Source: CAVSMC01 sp963728935 (GTDB lineage Bacteria; Pseudomonadota; Gammaproteobacteria; Burkholderiales; Casimicrobiaceae). Taken from it: a DNA stretch of 64,000 nucleotides. Positions 52,813 to 61,678 of this stretch are shown here, in pieces; the first letter of the stretch is position 1, and the number at the start of each line of letters is the position of its first letter. The notes beneath the pieces are model-generated. The model saw nothing but the letters and a program-made list of their open reading frames with translations. It was not told where the DNA came from and did no database searches. The stretch lies in contig CAVSMC010000002.1 of assembly GCA_963728935.1 (NCBI GenBank), positions 124,001-188,000 of the forward strand. Reading direction: 5' to 3'. A program made the translations under genes and the position numbers.

Positions 52813-53886
52813 ATGAGCGACGCGCAGCCGGACGTGCGCCTCGAGCGCGTGCACAAGCGCTTCGGCGCCGTCACCGCGGTCGACGACGTCAGCATCGAGA
52901 TCCCGCGCGGCAGCATCTTCTCGCTGCTCGGTCCGTCGGGCTGCGGCAAGACGACGACGCTGCGGCTCATTGCGGGCTTCGAGCATCCCGATTCCGGCGA
53001 CGTGTACATCCGCGGCAAACGCGTCACCGCGATACCGCCGTACCGTCGCGACTTCAGCATGGTGTTCCAGAGCTACGCGCTGTTTCCGCACCTGAGCGTG
53101 GCGGAGAACGTCGGCTTCGGTCTGCGGATGCGACGCGTTCCTCGAAGCGAGCGCGCGTCGTCGGTGAGAACGGCGCTCGAGCTCGTCAAGCTTGCGCCGC
53201 ACGCCGATCGGCACCCGCGGCAGCTTTCCGGCGGTCAGCAGCAGCGCGTCGCGCTCGCGCGCGCGATCGTCGTCAAGCCCGCCGTGCTGCTGCTCGACGA
53301 GCCGTTGGGCGCACTCGACAAGATGCTGCGCGAGGAGATGCAGGTCGAGCTGCGAAGCCTCCAGCAGCGGCTCGGCATCACCGCCGTGTTCGTGACGCAC
53401 GACCAGGAGGAAGCGCTCACGCTGTCCGATCGCGTCGCCGTGATGCGCAACGGCGTCATCGAGCAAAGCGGCGCGCCGCGCGAGATCTACGAGCGGCCGC
53501 GCAACGAATTCGTCGCCGCCTTCCTCGGCGCGAGCAACTTCATCGACGGGACCGTCGTCGCCCGCGAGGGCGCCGCAGCGGTCGTCGAAACCGCTGCGGG
53601 GCGCGTGCCGGCGGCGAGCGCGAACACCGCGATAGGGAGCACGGTGCGGATCGCGATCCGGCCCGAGCGCGTGCGGGTGGATGGCCGCGGTGGCGACGGC
53701 GTGCCGGCGCGTGTTCGCGATATCGTTTACCGCGGACCGATCACGCACCTCTACATGGATAGCGCAGCAGGCCAGTTGCTGTCCTACCGGCAGAATTCCG
53801 CGTCGGAGCGATGGCACACCGGAGACGAGGTGCGCTGCAGTTGGGACGCCGATAGCGGGATCGTCATCGAGCCCGAGCGCCGATGA
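52813..53886 (+). CDS. ABC transporter ATP-binding protein (PotA-like)
   Basis: A 357-residue ATPase with Walker A SLLGPSGCGKTTTLRLIAGFE, signature QLSGGQQQRVALARAIV, Walker B AVLLLDEPLGALDKML and the switch His in FVTHDQEEALTLSDRV. A TOBE domain (about 280-350) ends the protein, as in PotA/FbpC. Start ATG 52813 is 23 bp after the BPL-N stop; TTG 52798 is an alternative. It powers uptake by the two permeases downstream; the next gene overlaps by ATGA. Confidence 0.94.
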   Translation: MSDAQPDVRLERVHKRFGAVTAVDDVSIEIPRGSIFSLLGPSGCGKTTTLRLIAGFEHPDSGDVYIRGKRVTAIPPYRRDFSMVFQSYALFPHLSVAENVGFGLRMRRVPRSERASSVRTALELVKLAPHADRHPRQLSGGQQQRVALARAIVVKPAVLLLDEPLGALDKMLREEMQVELRSLQQRLGITAVFVTHDQEEALTLSDRVAVMRNGVIEQSGAPREIYERPRNEFVAAFLGASNFIDGTVVAREGAAAVVETAAGRVPAASANTAIGSTVRIAIRPERVRVDGRGGDGVPARVRDIVYRGPITHLYMDSAAGQLLSYRQNSASERWHTGDEVRCSWDADSGIVIEPERR

Positions 53887-54734
53887 AGGGCGCGTGGGCG
53901 TGGGGGCTCGTGCTACCGCCGCTCGCCGCGGCGCTGCTGCTGTTCGTCGGACCGCTCGTCTATCTGTTCTGGGTGAGCGTGCACGCGCCGTCGCAAAGCG
54001 AGCTGTACGGCTCCGCGCTGACGTTGCAGAACTACGCCGGCGTTCTGACCGATTCCTTCTATCTCGGCATCATCGGTCGCACGCTCGGGGTCGCCGCGGT
54101 GATCCTCTGCGTTGCGCTCGTGCTCGGCTATCCCGTCGCCTACTTCGTCGCGCTCCAGCCGCCGAAGCGGCGCATGGCGATCCTGCTGCTGCTCATCTTT
54201 CCACTGATGGTGAGCAACGTCGTGCGCGCCTACGGCTGGGTCGCGATCCTCGGACGGCGCGGCGTGGTCAACACGACGCTTCGCGATCTCGGGCTGATCG
54301 ACGTTCCGCTCGATCTGCTCTACACGACGGAGGCGGTCGTCATGGGGCTGATGACGATCCTGCTGCCCTACATGGTGATTTCGATCGCCAATGCGCTCTC
54401 CGCGCTCGACCGCCGCTACGAGGAAGCGGCACAGGCGCTGGGCGCGGGCCCCGTACGCACGTTCTTCCACGTGACGTTGCCTCTGTCCACGCCGGGCGTC
54501 GCGTCCGGGATGCTGCTCGTGTTCCTGCTCACGTTGAGCGCATACGTGACGATCACGCTGCTCGGCGGCCCGCGCTCGAAGCTTCTCGTGAGCCTCGTCT
54601 ACGACAGCGTGACCGCATTCGAGTGGCCGCGCGCCGCGGCGCTTGCGTTCGTGCTGCTCGCGGTCGCGCTGATCGTCGCCGCGGCGATCCTCGCCGTCCT
54701 GCGGCCGCGCCGCGTGCAGGGAACGGGAAAATGA
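53883..54734 (+). CDS. ABC transporter permease (PotB-like)
   Basis: A 283-residue permease with about six membrane helices. The EAA-loop coupling motif is YEEAAQALGAGPVRTFFHVTLPLSTPGVASG. Regions such as PLMVSNVVRAYGWVAILGRRG are typical of the spermidine/putrescine permease family. It begins at ATG 53883 inside the stop of the ATPase gene (ATGA) and ends with the same overlap into the second permease. Confidence 0.93.
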   Translation: MKGAWAWGLVLPPLAAALLLFVGPLVYLFWVSVHAPSQSELYGSALTLQNYAGVLTDSFYLGIIGRTLGVAAVILCVALVLGYPVAYFVALQPPKRRMAILLLLIFPLMVSNVVRAYGWVAILGRRGVVNTTLRDLGLIDVPLDLLYTTEAVVMGLMTILLPYMVISIANALSALDRRYEEAAQALGAGPVRTFFHVTLPLSTPGVASGMLLVFLLTLSAYVTITLLGGPRSKLLVSLVYDSVTAFEWPRAAALAFVLLAVALIVAAAILAVLRPRRVQGTGK

Positions 54735-55534
54735 CACGCGACTACAGTCTCGGACGGCTCGTGCGCGGCGTCGCCACGTTCGTCGCGTTCGCGCTCGTCA
54801 TCGTGCCGATCGCGATCGTCGTCGTGACCGCGTTCTCGCCGCTCGACTACTTCGAGTTCCCGCCGAAGAGCCTGTCGACGCGCTGGTTCGTCGAATTCTT
54901 CCGCCTCGAGAACATGCGCAACGCGTTCGCGCTGAGCCTCGAGCTCGCGCTCACCGCCGCCACGCTTGCGACGCTCCTCGGCACGATGGGCGCGCTGTTC
55001 CTCGCGCGAAGGCGCGGCTTCGTCGCCGGCGTGCTGCAATCGCTGTTCCTCGCGCCGCTCGTGTTCCCGACGATCATCCTCGGCGTCGCGCTGCTCCTGC
55101 TCTACAAGACGATCGGGATGCCCGTGTTCACCGGACTGCTGCTCGCGCACTGCGTCATCGCGCTGCCGTATGCGTTCCGCACGGTGCTCGCGAGCGCGCA
55201 GGGGCTCGATCCGTCGCTCGAGGAGGCAGGGCAAAGCCTCGGCGCCGGACCCCTTCGCACGCTGATTCTGGTAACGCTGCCGCTCGTCTGGCAGGGCGTG
55301 CTCTCCGGCTGGCTGTTCGCGTTCATCGTCTCGTTCGGCGAGCTCAACACCGCGCTCTTCCTGACCGGCCCGGGTATCACGACACTGCCGATCGAAATCT
55401 TTAGTTACCTGCAATTCCAGGGGAGCCAGCTCGTGATCGCCGCGGCCTCGACGCTGCAGATTGCGCTGATCATCGCGATGGTGACCGGCATCGAGCGCAT
55501 CGTCGGCATCGGCCGCATCATCCGGGCGCGCTGA
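54731..55534 (+). CDS. ABC transporter permease (PotC-like)
   Basis: A 267-residue permease with about six helices. It begins at ATG 54731 inside the previous stop. The coupling motif is SLEEAGQSLGAGPLRTLILV; VFPTIILGVALLLLYKTIGMP is typical of PotC. This is the last gene of the operon binding protein-BPL-N-ATPase-permease-permease. A convergent gene starts its 3' end only 7 bp away. Confidence 0.93.
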   Translation: MTRDYSLGRLVRGVATFVAFALVIVPIAIVVVTAFSPLDYFEFPPKSLSTRWFVEFFRLENMRNAFALSLELALTAATLATLLGTMGALFLARRRGFVAGVLQSLFLAPLVFPTIILGVALLLLYKTIGMPVFTGLLLAHCVIALPYAFRTVLASAQGLDPSLEEAGQSLGAGPLRTLILVTLPLVWQGVLSGWLFAFIVSFGELNTALFLTGPGITTLPIEIFSYLQFQGSQLVIAAASTLQIALIIAMVTGIERIVGIGRIIRAR

Positions 55535-55540
55535 CAAGAG

Positions 55541-56538
55541 CTACTGACGCCGCGGCTTGCGCAACGCGCGCGAACCCGGGCGCCCTCGGACGCCGAGCGC
55601 GAACGTGGACACGGCGATCAGCAGCAACGTGCCGGGCTCCGGGACCACGGCGAAGGTGGCGACGACGCCGGCGTGATCGGACGGCCAGCGCAGCGACGGG
55701 GTGCGACCGGCGAGCTCGTCGCCCACGACATCGCTGCCGATCGCGGCGAGCCGCCCGCGGTAGAACACGTGATCCACGCGCTCGGCGAGCGCCGACACGC
55801 CGTTCAGCAGATCCGCCGCCTGGCAGCACGTGAAGCCGGAGCCCAAGCCCGTAGCGAGCCACGCATCACCGAAGCCCGCAAAGATCATGGTCGCATAGGC
55901 CGCGGACGCGGGGGGCGCGTTGAAATCACCGAGCACGATCACTGGCGTCGACAGTCCGGCAAGAGCGCCGACGAGCTCGCCCGCCTGTGCGAGCCGCACC
56001 GGCGCGACGGCGGGCTCGAGGTGCGTCGAGACCACTCGCAGCGGCAAGCCGCCGATGCTCAGGTCGACAAAGCCGTACGTGCGAAACGAACTGACGGTCG
56101 TGCCGGCAATGTCGAACGAGATCGATGCGCCGTACGTGGCGGAACCGGTCCCAAGCAACCGAAACTCGCTTGTCGGCAGGTCCGTGCGCACGAGAATGGC
56201 TTCGCGATCGGTGAGACGAACGTCGCTCAGCGCGCCACCGACAAGACCCGGCGCAGCCGCATCGACGTCCATCGTCTGCACCGCCATCGCATACGACCGA
56301 CCGCGCGCGGCAAGCGCGCTCACAAGCTGCTGCGCGAAGTCGAAAGTCACGGTCTCCGGACCCGGGCCGCCCGCAAGGGGCGAGCGCGTATACGTGCGCA
56401 GAGCGCAGCCTCCTGCAGGCCGACGACGTCCGCTCCCGCAGCGGCGATCTCGTCCGCCATGCGGCCGATCCGCTCGTTCGGTTGCGACGCGACCACCTGA
56501 CCGTAGGCGGCGGTCACGGCGCCGATCAACGCCGGCAC
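55541..56538 (-). pseudogene. Frameshifted endonuclease/exonuclease/phosphatase-family gene with PEP-CTERM tail
   Basis: The first part reads PALIGAVTAAYGQVVASQPN and IGRMADEIAAAGADVVGLQE from 56538, then the frame shifts near 56405 and continues as LRTYTRSPLAGGPGPETVTF, LRVVSTHLEPAVAPVRLAQAGE, VIVLGDFNAPPASAAY and RVDHVFYRG; these include the catalytic VLGDFN of EEP phosphodiesterases. The end, VPEPGTLLLIAVSTFALGV with following Arg, is a PEP-CTERM sorting tail, so it was secreted. No signal peptide remains because the 5' end is missing. Confidence 0.78.
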
Positions 56539-56679
56539 GTTCGGTGCAGCGGTGAAGGATGTTGCTTACCATAGCCCGGCGAAGCGTTCCGGATTGATCG
56601 CTCCCTGCAACGGGCGCCCAATCTCGCTTCCCTCGATCGCCTCGTCCTCGGCCTGGCCACGTCGTTCGTGCGTCCGCAC

Positions 56680-56920
56680 CGGCTCCCGAAGCTTGGTGCT
56701 CGCGTCAAGCCGGCAACGCTCGTCGAGCTAAAGCGCCGCAATCCAAGGTTCGGCTGCGTGCGTATCGCCCAGCAGATCTCATGCGTTCGGCATCGAGATC
56801 GACAAAGATATCGTTCGCCGCGTGCTTGCGAGACACTATCGGCCACGCGACTCCGGATCTCATGGCCCTTCCCGTTCATCGCCCAGACCAAGGACAGCCT
56901 TTGGAGCCTGGACCGAATGG
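56680..56920 (+). mobile_element. Integrase/transposase remnant
   Basis: On the plus strand three frames together read LVELKRRNPRFGCVRIAQQI, then AFGIEIDKDIVRRVLARHYRP, then PFIAQTKDSLWSLD, which resemble the start of an rve-type integrase (IS481-like). Frame changes near 56780 and 56860 show it is dead. DDE residues and the element ends are absent. Confidence 0.7.
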
Positions 56921-57096
56921 CGCCGATTCGTTCGCTTAGGCCAGAACTCGTTCCGCAAATTCCCGTGAATACAGTCGCGTTCGCGCCCGGCACGGGCCGA
57001 TGCTCGCATTTCTTGCGGAACGCGGTCTGTAGCATTTCGGGTAAGCTCTCTGAGCACTCCGACCGCCGTAGTGGAGCACACGCCAGACTCGCGTAG

Positions 57097-57615
57097 CTAC
57101 GCGGCGCCCATTCGACGGGGAGAACGGTGTTCCGGCTCCTTGCTGTCTACGCGGATTACACTTAGCTCTCCACTCGGTTCGAGGCAGGCAACTCGAACCT
57201 CTTTCATGTCGTCAATGCCCGCTTCGCGCAGCTTCGATTGCACCTCGTCGGCGGTGATCCACTCCTTCTTCAGGTTCTGACGAAGTAGCCTTCCGTCCTT
57301 GATGAGCGGAAGGGCCGGGGGTTCGAGTACACGGCGGATAACGTTGCTTCGGTACGCCAGCCAGTCGAGGCATACGTTCCAAGTTACGAGCGTCCCTACC
57401 AGCACGATTCCATCCGCGAGCGACTTGTATTCGCCCGCCATCGCGTTCTGCGCGGCGTCGGCAATGAGCACGACGAAGAGTATGTCCGCCATGCTCATCG
57501 AGCCTACATCCCGCCGAAGTAGAAACCGGACCACCAGAACCAGGCCGAGATACATCACGGTTCCTCGAACGACGAGTTCGACCGGACTTATCGTAAGGAC
57601 GAACAAGTCCCGCAT
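57097..57615 (-). CDS. DUF421 (YetF-like) membrane protein
   Basis: A 172-residue protein with three N-terminal membrane helices (about 13-32, 44-60, 66-86) and a cytoplasmic DUF421/YetF domain with KKEWITADEVQSKLREAGID and CLEPSGELSVI. The helices include VRFLLRRDVGSMSMADILFVV. The family is of unknown function, widespread in bacteria, often in spore or stress contexts. Start ATG 57615, or GTG 57618; AAGGA precedes. The stop of the DUF3606 remnant overlaps this start by one base. Apparently intact inside a decayed region. Confidence 0.88.
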   Translation of the reverse strand: MRDLFVLTISPVELVVRGTVMYLGLVLVVRFLLRRDVGSMSMADILFVVLIADAAQNAMAGEYKSLADGIVLVGTLVTWNVCLDWLAYRSNVIRRVLEPPALPLIKDGRLLRQNLKKEWITADEVQSKLREAGIDDMKEVRVACLEPSGELSVIRVDSKEPEHRSPRRMGAA

Positions 57616-57749
57616 CACTTTTCCTTCACGCGTCGTTTCACAGCATTTGCCATCGGGCCGGCAGCGTCCATCACATCTTGCGACTGCTCGCTGGTCGCCT
57701 TCAATTTTCCAGCCCAGTAGCGGACCTCATGCTCCTGTCTGTCCCATAT
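57615..57749 (-). pseudogene. DUF3606 protein, 5'-truncated
   Basis: The last 44 codons before DUF421 read RQEHEVRYWAGKLKATSEQS and AAGPMANAVKRR, which match the core of small DUF3606 proteins (pattern xxEVRYWxxxxGxS). No start codon or family-like sequence precedes about 57749, where a TGA closes the frame. It could be a start-lost gene that once formed an operon with DUF421. Confidence 0.55.
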
Positions 57750-58129
57750 TGATCAACATACCGTCTTGGGGGGACCGGTTACATGTATGTGACATCGGCC
57801 ATTAAAGCCTCCGCGCACAACGTGCGTCGATGCGAGAATGCGAGATCGCGAATATGGAGAGAAGCGGACATCAACCGCGAACCGTGTAAGGCGATGCCCT
57901 ACACTCGATCGGCTATCGTGAAGCGTAACGCGTAGCTCGAAACGCTGACGCGAACGCCCGCCTCGAGGTGCAAGCTGAAGATAACTGCTTCGCAGAACCG
58001 CGGCTAACCGGACCATCCGACGCGCGCAAGAGCGGTGCGTTAGCTGAACCATCTAGAGGCGAGAACTCGACCTTTCGCCTTGGCAGGGGCCGGAAGGCTT
58101 TGTTCTTGGTCATCGCCACGGTGCGCTCG
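57750..58129. other. Intergenic region in the decayed zone
   Basis: No family signature, ribosome site or repeat recognised on either strand. Probably gene debris. Confidence 0.5.
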
Positions 58130-58907
58130 TTACTTCATTTCAAGCTCGCTTCCGCACCCAACATGGAACGGCGGCAACGTATCGGGGAGTTCCTCCTCCG
58201 AGCCGGTCGCGCGGTCCTCGCCGTTGGCACAGCACTCGCTCGTGCGTATGCGCCACCGGCGTTCCGGCAAGCCGTAGTCGGACGTGTCGACCTTTTGGCG
58301 AGTTCTCACGCCGACAGAGTATGTGTTCCATAGCAGTTCCGCCGTGGCACGCAGATAGGCCATCGTGTTGAAGAATGCGTCGAGCGCGACGCCCTTCGGC
58401 GCGTCCGCCCAGAACAGGTCGTCGACATTCACCTGCCGCCGCAATCCGTCCGCCAAGTGCGGCGTCAAGATCGCGATGGACGCCGCGCGGACTTGCTTTC
58501 TTGTCAATCAGGTCTGTAACCAGCGCGTTCAGGTCCTTGAGCGAGCGAGGCTATCAGGCGTGCCGCACCGATGCTCAAGCCGCGCTTCGCGATGTCCAAC
58601 GTCACCAGGCGCTCGAAGCGGGCACGGTAGCGCGCATCGCGGTCGACCTTTACACGTGAGGGGCGCGGCCCAGCCCATAGAGGTACGCCCACCAGAGGTC
58701 GGTGTCGTCACCGAGCCGGGACAGCATTGGGAGCGCCGCCTCCAGTGAGGTCGGCTCATGCGATAGCAGGGCAATATCGGCCTCCGGCTGCCAACTGTGC
58801 GTCGAGAATTGCTTCACGGCGTGCTGGCGGGAGCGCTCCAACGACCCTTCACACTCGCGAGGTGTTGCCGCGTTCCAGGGTTTGCTCGCCTGCTGCTCGC
58901 GGATCAA
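58130..58907 (-). pseudogene. Unidentified gene broken by frameshifts
   Basis: On the minus strand protein-like sequence runs in three frames: from 58907 with NAATPRECEGSLERSRQHAV, EADIALLSHEPTSLEAALPM and LWWAYLYGLG; then from about 58660 with LVTLDIAKRGLSIGAARLIA; then to about 58240 with ILTPHLADGLRRQVNVDDLF and LDAFFNTMAYLRATAELLWN. The pieces are compositionally coherent with one former protein of about 250 residues. I do not recognise the family and give no function. Confidence 0.45.
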
Positions 58908-58984
58908 CTGCGTGAACCCAGGGTCGCAAATTTCTCGGCGTAGTCATCAATCTCGCGGATTCCCAGGCCATACGTCACGAGCAG

Positions 58985-59143
58985 CTACGCGGCACTCCGA
59001 TCGGATTGTCGTGGCAGGTGCCAATCGACTTCGTTGAACAGCGTAGAAAGCGCCGGGTAGAACGAGGTTTCTGGCGCGTTCGCACCTGTGGTGCGGACGG
59101 CGCGGCAGTCCGCGAGGAAGGTTTCGAGTGGATGCACGCTCAC
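58985..59143 (-). pseudogene. DNA-methyltransferase (type ISP/N6-adenine-like) fragment
   Basis: A 52-codon frame reads VHPLETFLADCRAVRTTGAN, then APETSFYPALSTLFNEVDWHLP, closing at TAG. This strongly resembles the N-terminus of stand-alone restriction-modification methylases of the type ISP group (pattern YLADxRAV...GxxxETSxYPaLxxLLNxVG). The rest of the enzyme, including NPPY, is not found here. It ends at the Fic remnant on the opposite strand. Confidence 0.6.
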
Positions 59144-59164
59144 AGCGCGATACCCCGGCGTAGT

Positions 59165-59640
59165 CGGGGCTGCCTGCTCTCACCACCGACTCGCGTGGAT
59201 CCACCCGTTCATCGATGGCAACGGACGCGTCGCCCGGCTACAGACGCATCTCGTGTTCCACTCGATGGGACTCTCCAAGGGGTTGTGGTCGCCAATGCGC
59301 GGCTTGGCTCGCTCACAAGAACAGTACTACGCGAGGCTCAATAACGCAGATTTACCGAGACGAAATGATCTTGACGGCCGGGGTCCGCTTTCGCAGGAAG
59401 AGCTCGTGACCTTTGCGCGGTATTCCTCGATGTCTGCTTGGACCAAGTCCGATTCATGCGCGAGCGCCTCAGTTTCGAGACACTGAAGGAACGTCTACGA
59501 GTCCTCTTGCAGCATCTGCAACAAGCGCCGTGGCAGATCGGCAGCGAAAAATCGGTGGTCAAGATCGAAGCGCTGGAAGCACTTCACTACGTCGCCATGG
59601 CCGGACCGATTGAGCGGGCGCGCTTTGTTGCGATGACTGG
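59165..59640 (+). pseudogene. Fic-family gene remnant, copy 2
   Basis: Codons from about 59165 read SHHRLAWIHPFIDGNGRVAR, containing the Fic active-site loop HPFxxGNGR, then LVFHSMGLSKGLWS, MRGLARSQEQYYARLNNADL, and EELVTFARY. A one-base deletion near 59432 shifts the frame; it resumes as LDQVRFMRERLSFETLKERL and WQIGSEKSVVKIEALEALHY. The 5' half is missing and the 3' end is cut by an IS3 fragment at about 59640. Fic proteins AMPylate targets; this copy is dead. Copy 1 is at 22385-22575. Confidence 0.8.
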
Positions 59641-59641
59641 T

Positions 59642-59852
59642 CGACTCGTTCCTTGCTGGCCGGGAAGCCGCGCCCACGGATCTCCTTCACCATCCGCGGC
59701 GAACCATAGGCCCCCTTGAGTTGCGCGTGAACGGCGCGGATCAGAGCCAGCAATTGCGGATCACGCAAGCGCCTGTCGTTCGACCTGCCACCATTCTTCC
59801 ACGCACGGAAGCCGCTGATGCTCACCGCCAGGGTCGTGCACATCGCCGGCAA
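59642..59852 (-). mobile_element. IS3-family OrfB N-terminal fragment
   Basis: About 70 codons on the minus strand read MCTTLAVSISGFRAWKNGGR, LRDPQLLALIRAVHAQLKGA and YGSPRMVKEIRGRGFPASKERV, the helix-turn-helix part of IS3-family OrfB. It ends abruptly at 59642, at the Fic remnant, and the catalytic DDE core is missing. Confidence 0.75.
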
Positions 59853-59981
59853 CGAATTCGCTTTGCGTTGACCATCCCAGTGGTGCGTTACTGTAACTTG
59901 CAGGCGATTGAGAAGTCGGTTCCTGCTTGATTCGTCCCCGGACGACGCGCCTGACTTGACGCTTGCTCAGAGGGACGGACC

Positions 59982-60013
59982 GGACCGTCTCAACGATCCT
60001 CGCGAGACGGCCC
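59982..60013 (-). terminator. Possible hairpin after the Asp-box propeller gene
   Basis: GGACCGTCTC and GAGACGGCCC pair at 9 of 10 positions around a 12-base loop, 38 bp after the end of the gene on the minus strand. No T-run follows. Confidence 0.3.
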
Positions 60014-60050
60014 GGCGCTTCGACTCTTATGGATGTCGATCAGCCTTCAA

Positions 60051-61598
60051 TCATTTTGTCTTCGGCCCCTGCATCATCGTGAGCGGGATCTTGGCGAAAT
60101 ACGTGTCCAAGACGAGCCCACCGGGAGCGTAGGGGAAGGCAACAAGTGCGAATTGGTTATTGCCCGTGATCCAGGTCGAGAAATCGCCGCCGCCATTATT
60201 CAAGTTGTAGTCGGCGTGGTTCGGCGCGGTGGAGCCCATCGTCGTTGCAATGGGATACTTCGATGACGCGGGGCTCACTCTGATCGTCGGCCCAAAGCTG
60301 TTCCCGTGCATGAGCGCGGCGAAGGTGTCGAATGCGCCGGGCCCGCCCGGAACGCTCGGGTTGTCGGGCGCGTAAAAGCCGCGCCATACGACGAGAACCT
60401 TCCCGTTGCTCGTGTATCCGAGCCCGATCTTGCCGGCCCGTGCGATCGCGGGCACATCGCCAGGCACCGGGCCGACCGTTGCCTGCTTCCAGGTGTCGCC
60501 GTCGTCCTCGGTGGCGAACACCTGCACGGACTTGCGATCCGGTGTATACGCCGCAACCGCATACTTCCACGGAACGTTGGGATCAGCCGCCGCGAACGGG
60601 TAGCGGGCCGTGTCGCCGGTCCCGCTGGAATTGAACTCGCCAGCTTGCGCAAGAAGCTGGGCCGTCCAGGTCGCCCCCTTGTCGGTGCTCGTCGCCACCG
60701 CCAGGCACGGGCAGGTTGCGTCCAGCGGCGTCCTGCTGGCGATGATCGGCGCAACCAGCATGTCCCCCGAGGCGTCGATCTTTCCGCGGCTAAACGTCCA
60801 GCCTGGCACATCAAGTCGATAGACCGTGCCGAACGTCTGCGCTCGATCCTCGGAGGCGACGAGGTAGCCGCCGGCCATCGAATAGAAGATGTCACTCCGC
60901 GGTGCAGCCACCCCCATCGCGTTGTCCCACGGCGTATGCCATTGATCGGTGCCAGGAGGGGACGAGATGCAGGGCAGAACGGTAGAGCATCCGAGGCCGG
61001 CGAGGCCCGGCGCGAAGTGGGAGATCTTGATGCCGAGTGTGGGCGGGCTCCAGCTTTGCCCGTCATCGCTCGATGTCGTGACCATCGCGCGCCCTTGCTT
61101 GGGCGCCGTGGAAGGACGTCCGGGCCAGCCGATGTCTCCCAGTGGCGTGAACATCGCGCCGCCCGCATAGATGGTGCGATCGTCGCCAATGGCGACCCAT
61201 GACCAGTTGCAGTAATACAGGCCCGGCTCGGGCTCGGTGGGCACTTCCGGGTCGGTGTGCTGCCGAAGGATCGGCATCAGATCCGTATCGCTGAAGGTCT
61301 TGCCCCCGTCCGTCGAAACGGCGACGTGGCATTCGGCCGTGCGTTCGCCAGGGGCCGCGCCCGCGTTCGTGTTGATCGGCAACCCGTACTTGCGCCAAGC
61401 GACGGCCACGAGGTTGGGGTCGACGCGACTCACCGCAACTTGGGGCACCGCCGTGGCGTAAAACTCGGTGGTTTGGCTGATGTTGACCAGCGAGATGTCA
61501 TGCCCGGGAGGATCGCCGGCCCAGACACGACCGTAAACGCCCAGCATCAATGGACACACGGCCACTGACAATGCCATCCGTCCAAATTGTCTGCTCAT
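60051..61598 (-). CDS. Asp-box beta-propeller (sialidase-like fold) exported protein
   Basis: A 515-residue protein. The signal peptide spans about 5-27 (VCPLMLGVYGRVWAG). Five Asp-box motifs mark a six-bladed propeller: STDGGKTFSD, SSDDGQSWSPP, SEDRAQTFGT, STDKGATWTA and TEDDGDTWKQ. I do not see the full set of catalytic residues of true sialidases (three Arg, Tyr/Glu and Asp), so it may be a binding or other hydrolytic propeller. I start at ATG 61598 because AGGAAAGG lies eight bases upstream. Last gene of a minus-strand group with a YVTN propeller and a PQQ enzyme. Confidence 0.82.
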   Translation of the reverse strand: MSRQFGRMALSVAVCPLMLGVYGRVWAGDPPGHDISLVNISQTTEFYATAVPQVAVSRVDPNLVAVAWRKYGLPINTNAGAAPGERTAECHVAVSTDGGKTFSDTDLMPILRQHTDPEVPTEPEPGLYYCNWSWVAIGDDRTIYAGGAMFTPLGDIGWPGRPSTAPKQGRAMVTTSSDDGQSWSPPTLGIKISHFAPGLAGLGCSTVLPCISSPPGTDQWHTPWDNAMGVAAPRSDIFYSMAGGYLVASEDRAQTFGTVYRLDVPGWTFSRGKIDASGDMLVAPIIASRTPLDATCPCLAVATSTDKGATWTAQLLAQAGEFNSSGTGDTARYPFAAADPNVPWKYAVAAYTPDRKSVQVFATEDDGDTWKQATVGPVPGDVPAIARAGKIGLGYTSNGKVLVVWRGFYAPDNPSVPGGPGAFDTFAALMHGNSFGPTIRVSPASSKYPIATTMGSTAPNHADYNLNNGGGDFSTWITGNNQFALVAFPYAPGGLVLDTYFAKIPLTMMQGPKTK

Positions 61599-61678
61599 GA
61601 TGACCATCCTTTCCTATAAGCGAGGGACCGTTCGGCCTTGGTGCGCCTCGGTGAGCACTTCTTGAGCTCCGCGAGCAA

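Noticed and set aside
57299..57805. A 168-codon plus-strand frame opposite DUF421
   Set aside because: Ser/Arg-rich shadow of the conserved minus-strand gene.
60051..61598. Calling the Asp-box protein a sialidase
   Set aside because: Asp boxes show the fold only; the catalytic Arg triad and Tyr/Glu pair could not be identified.
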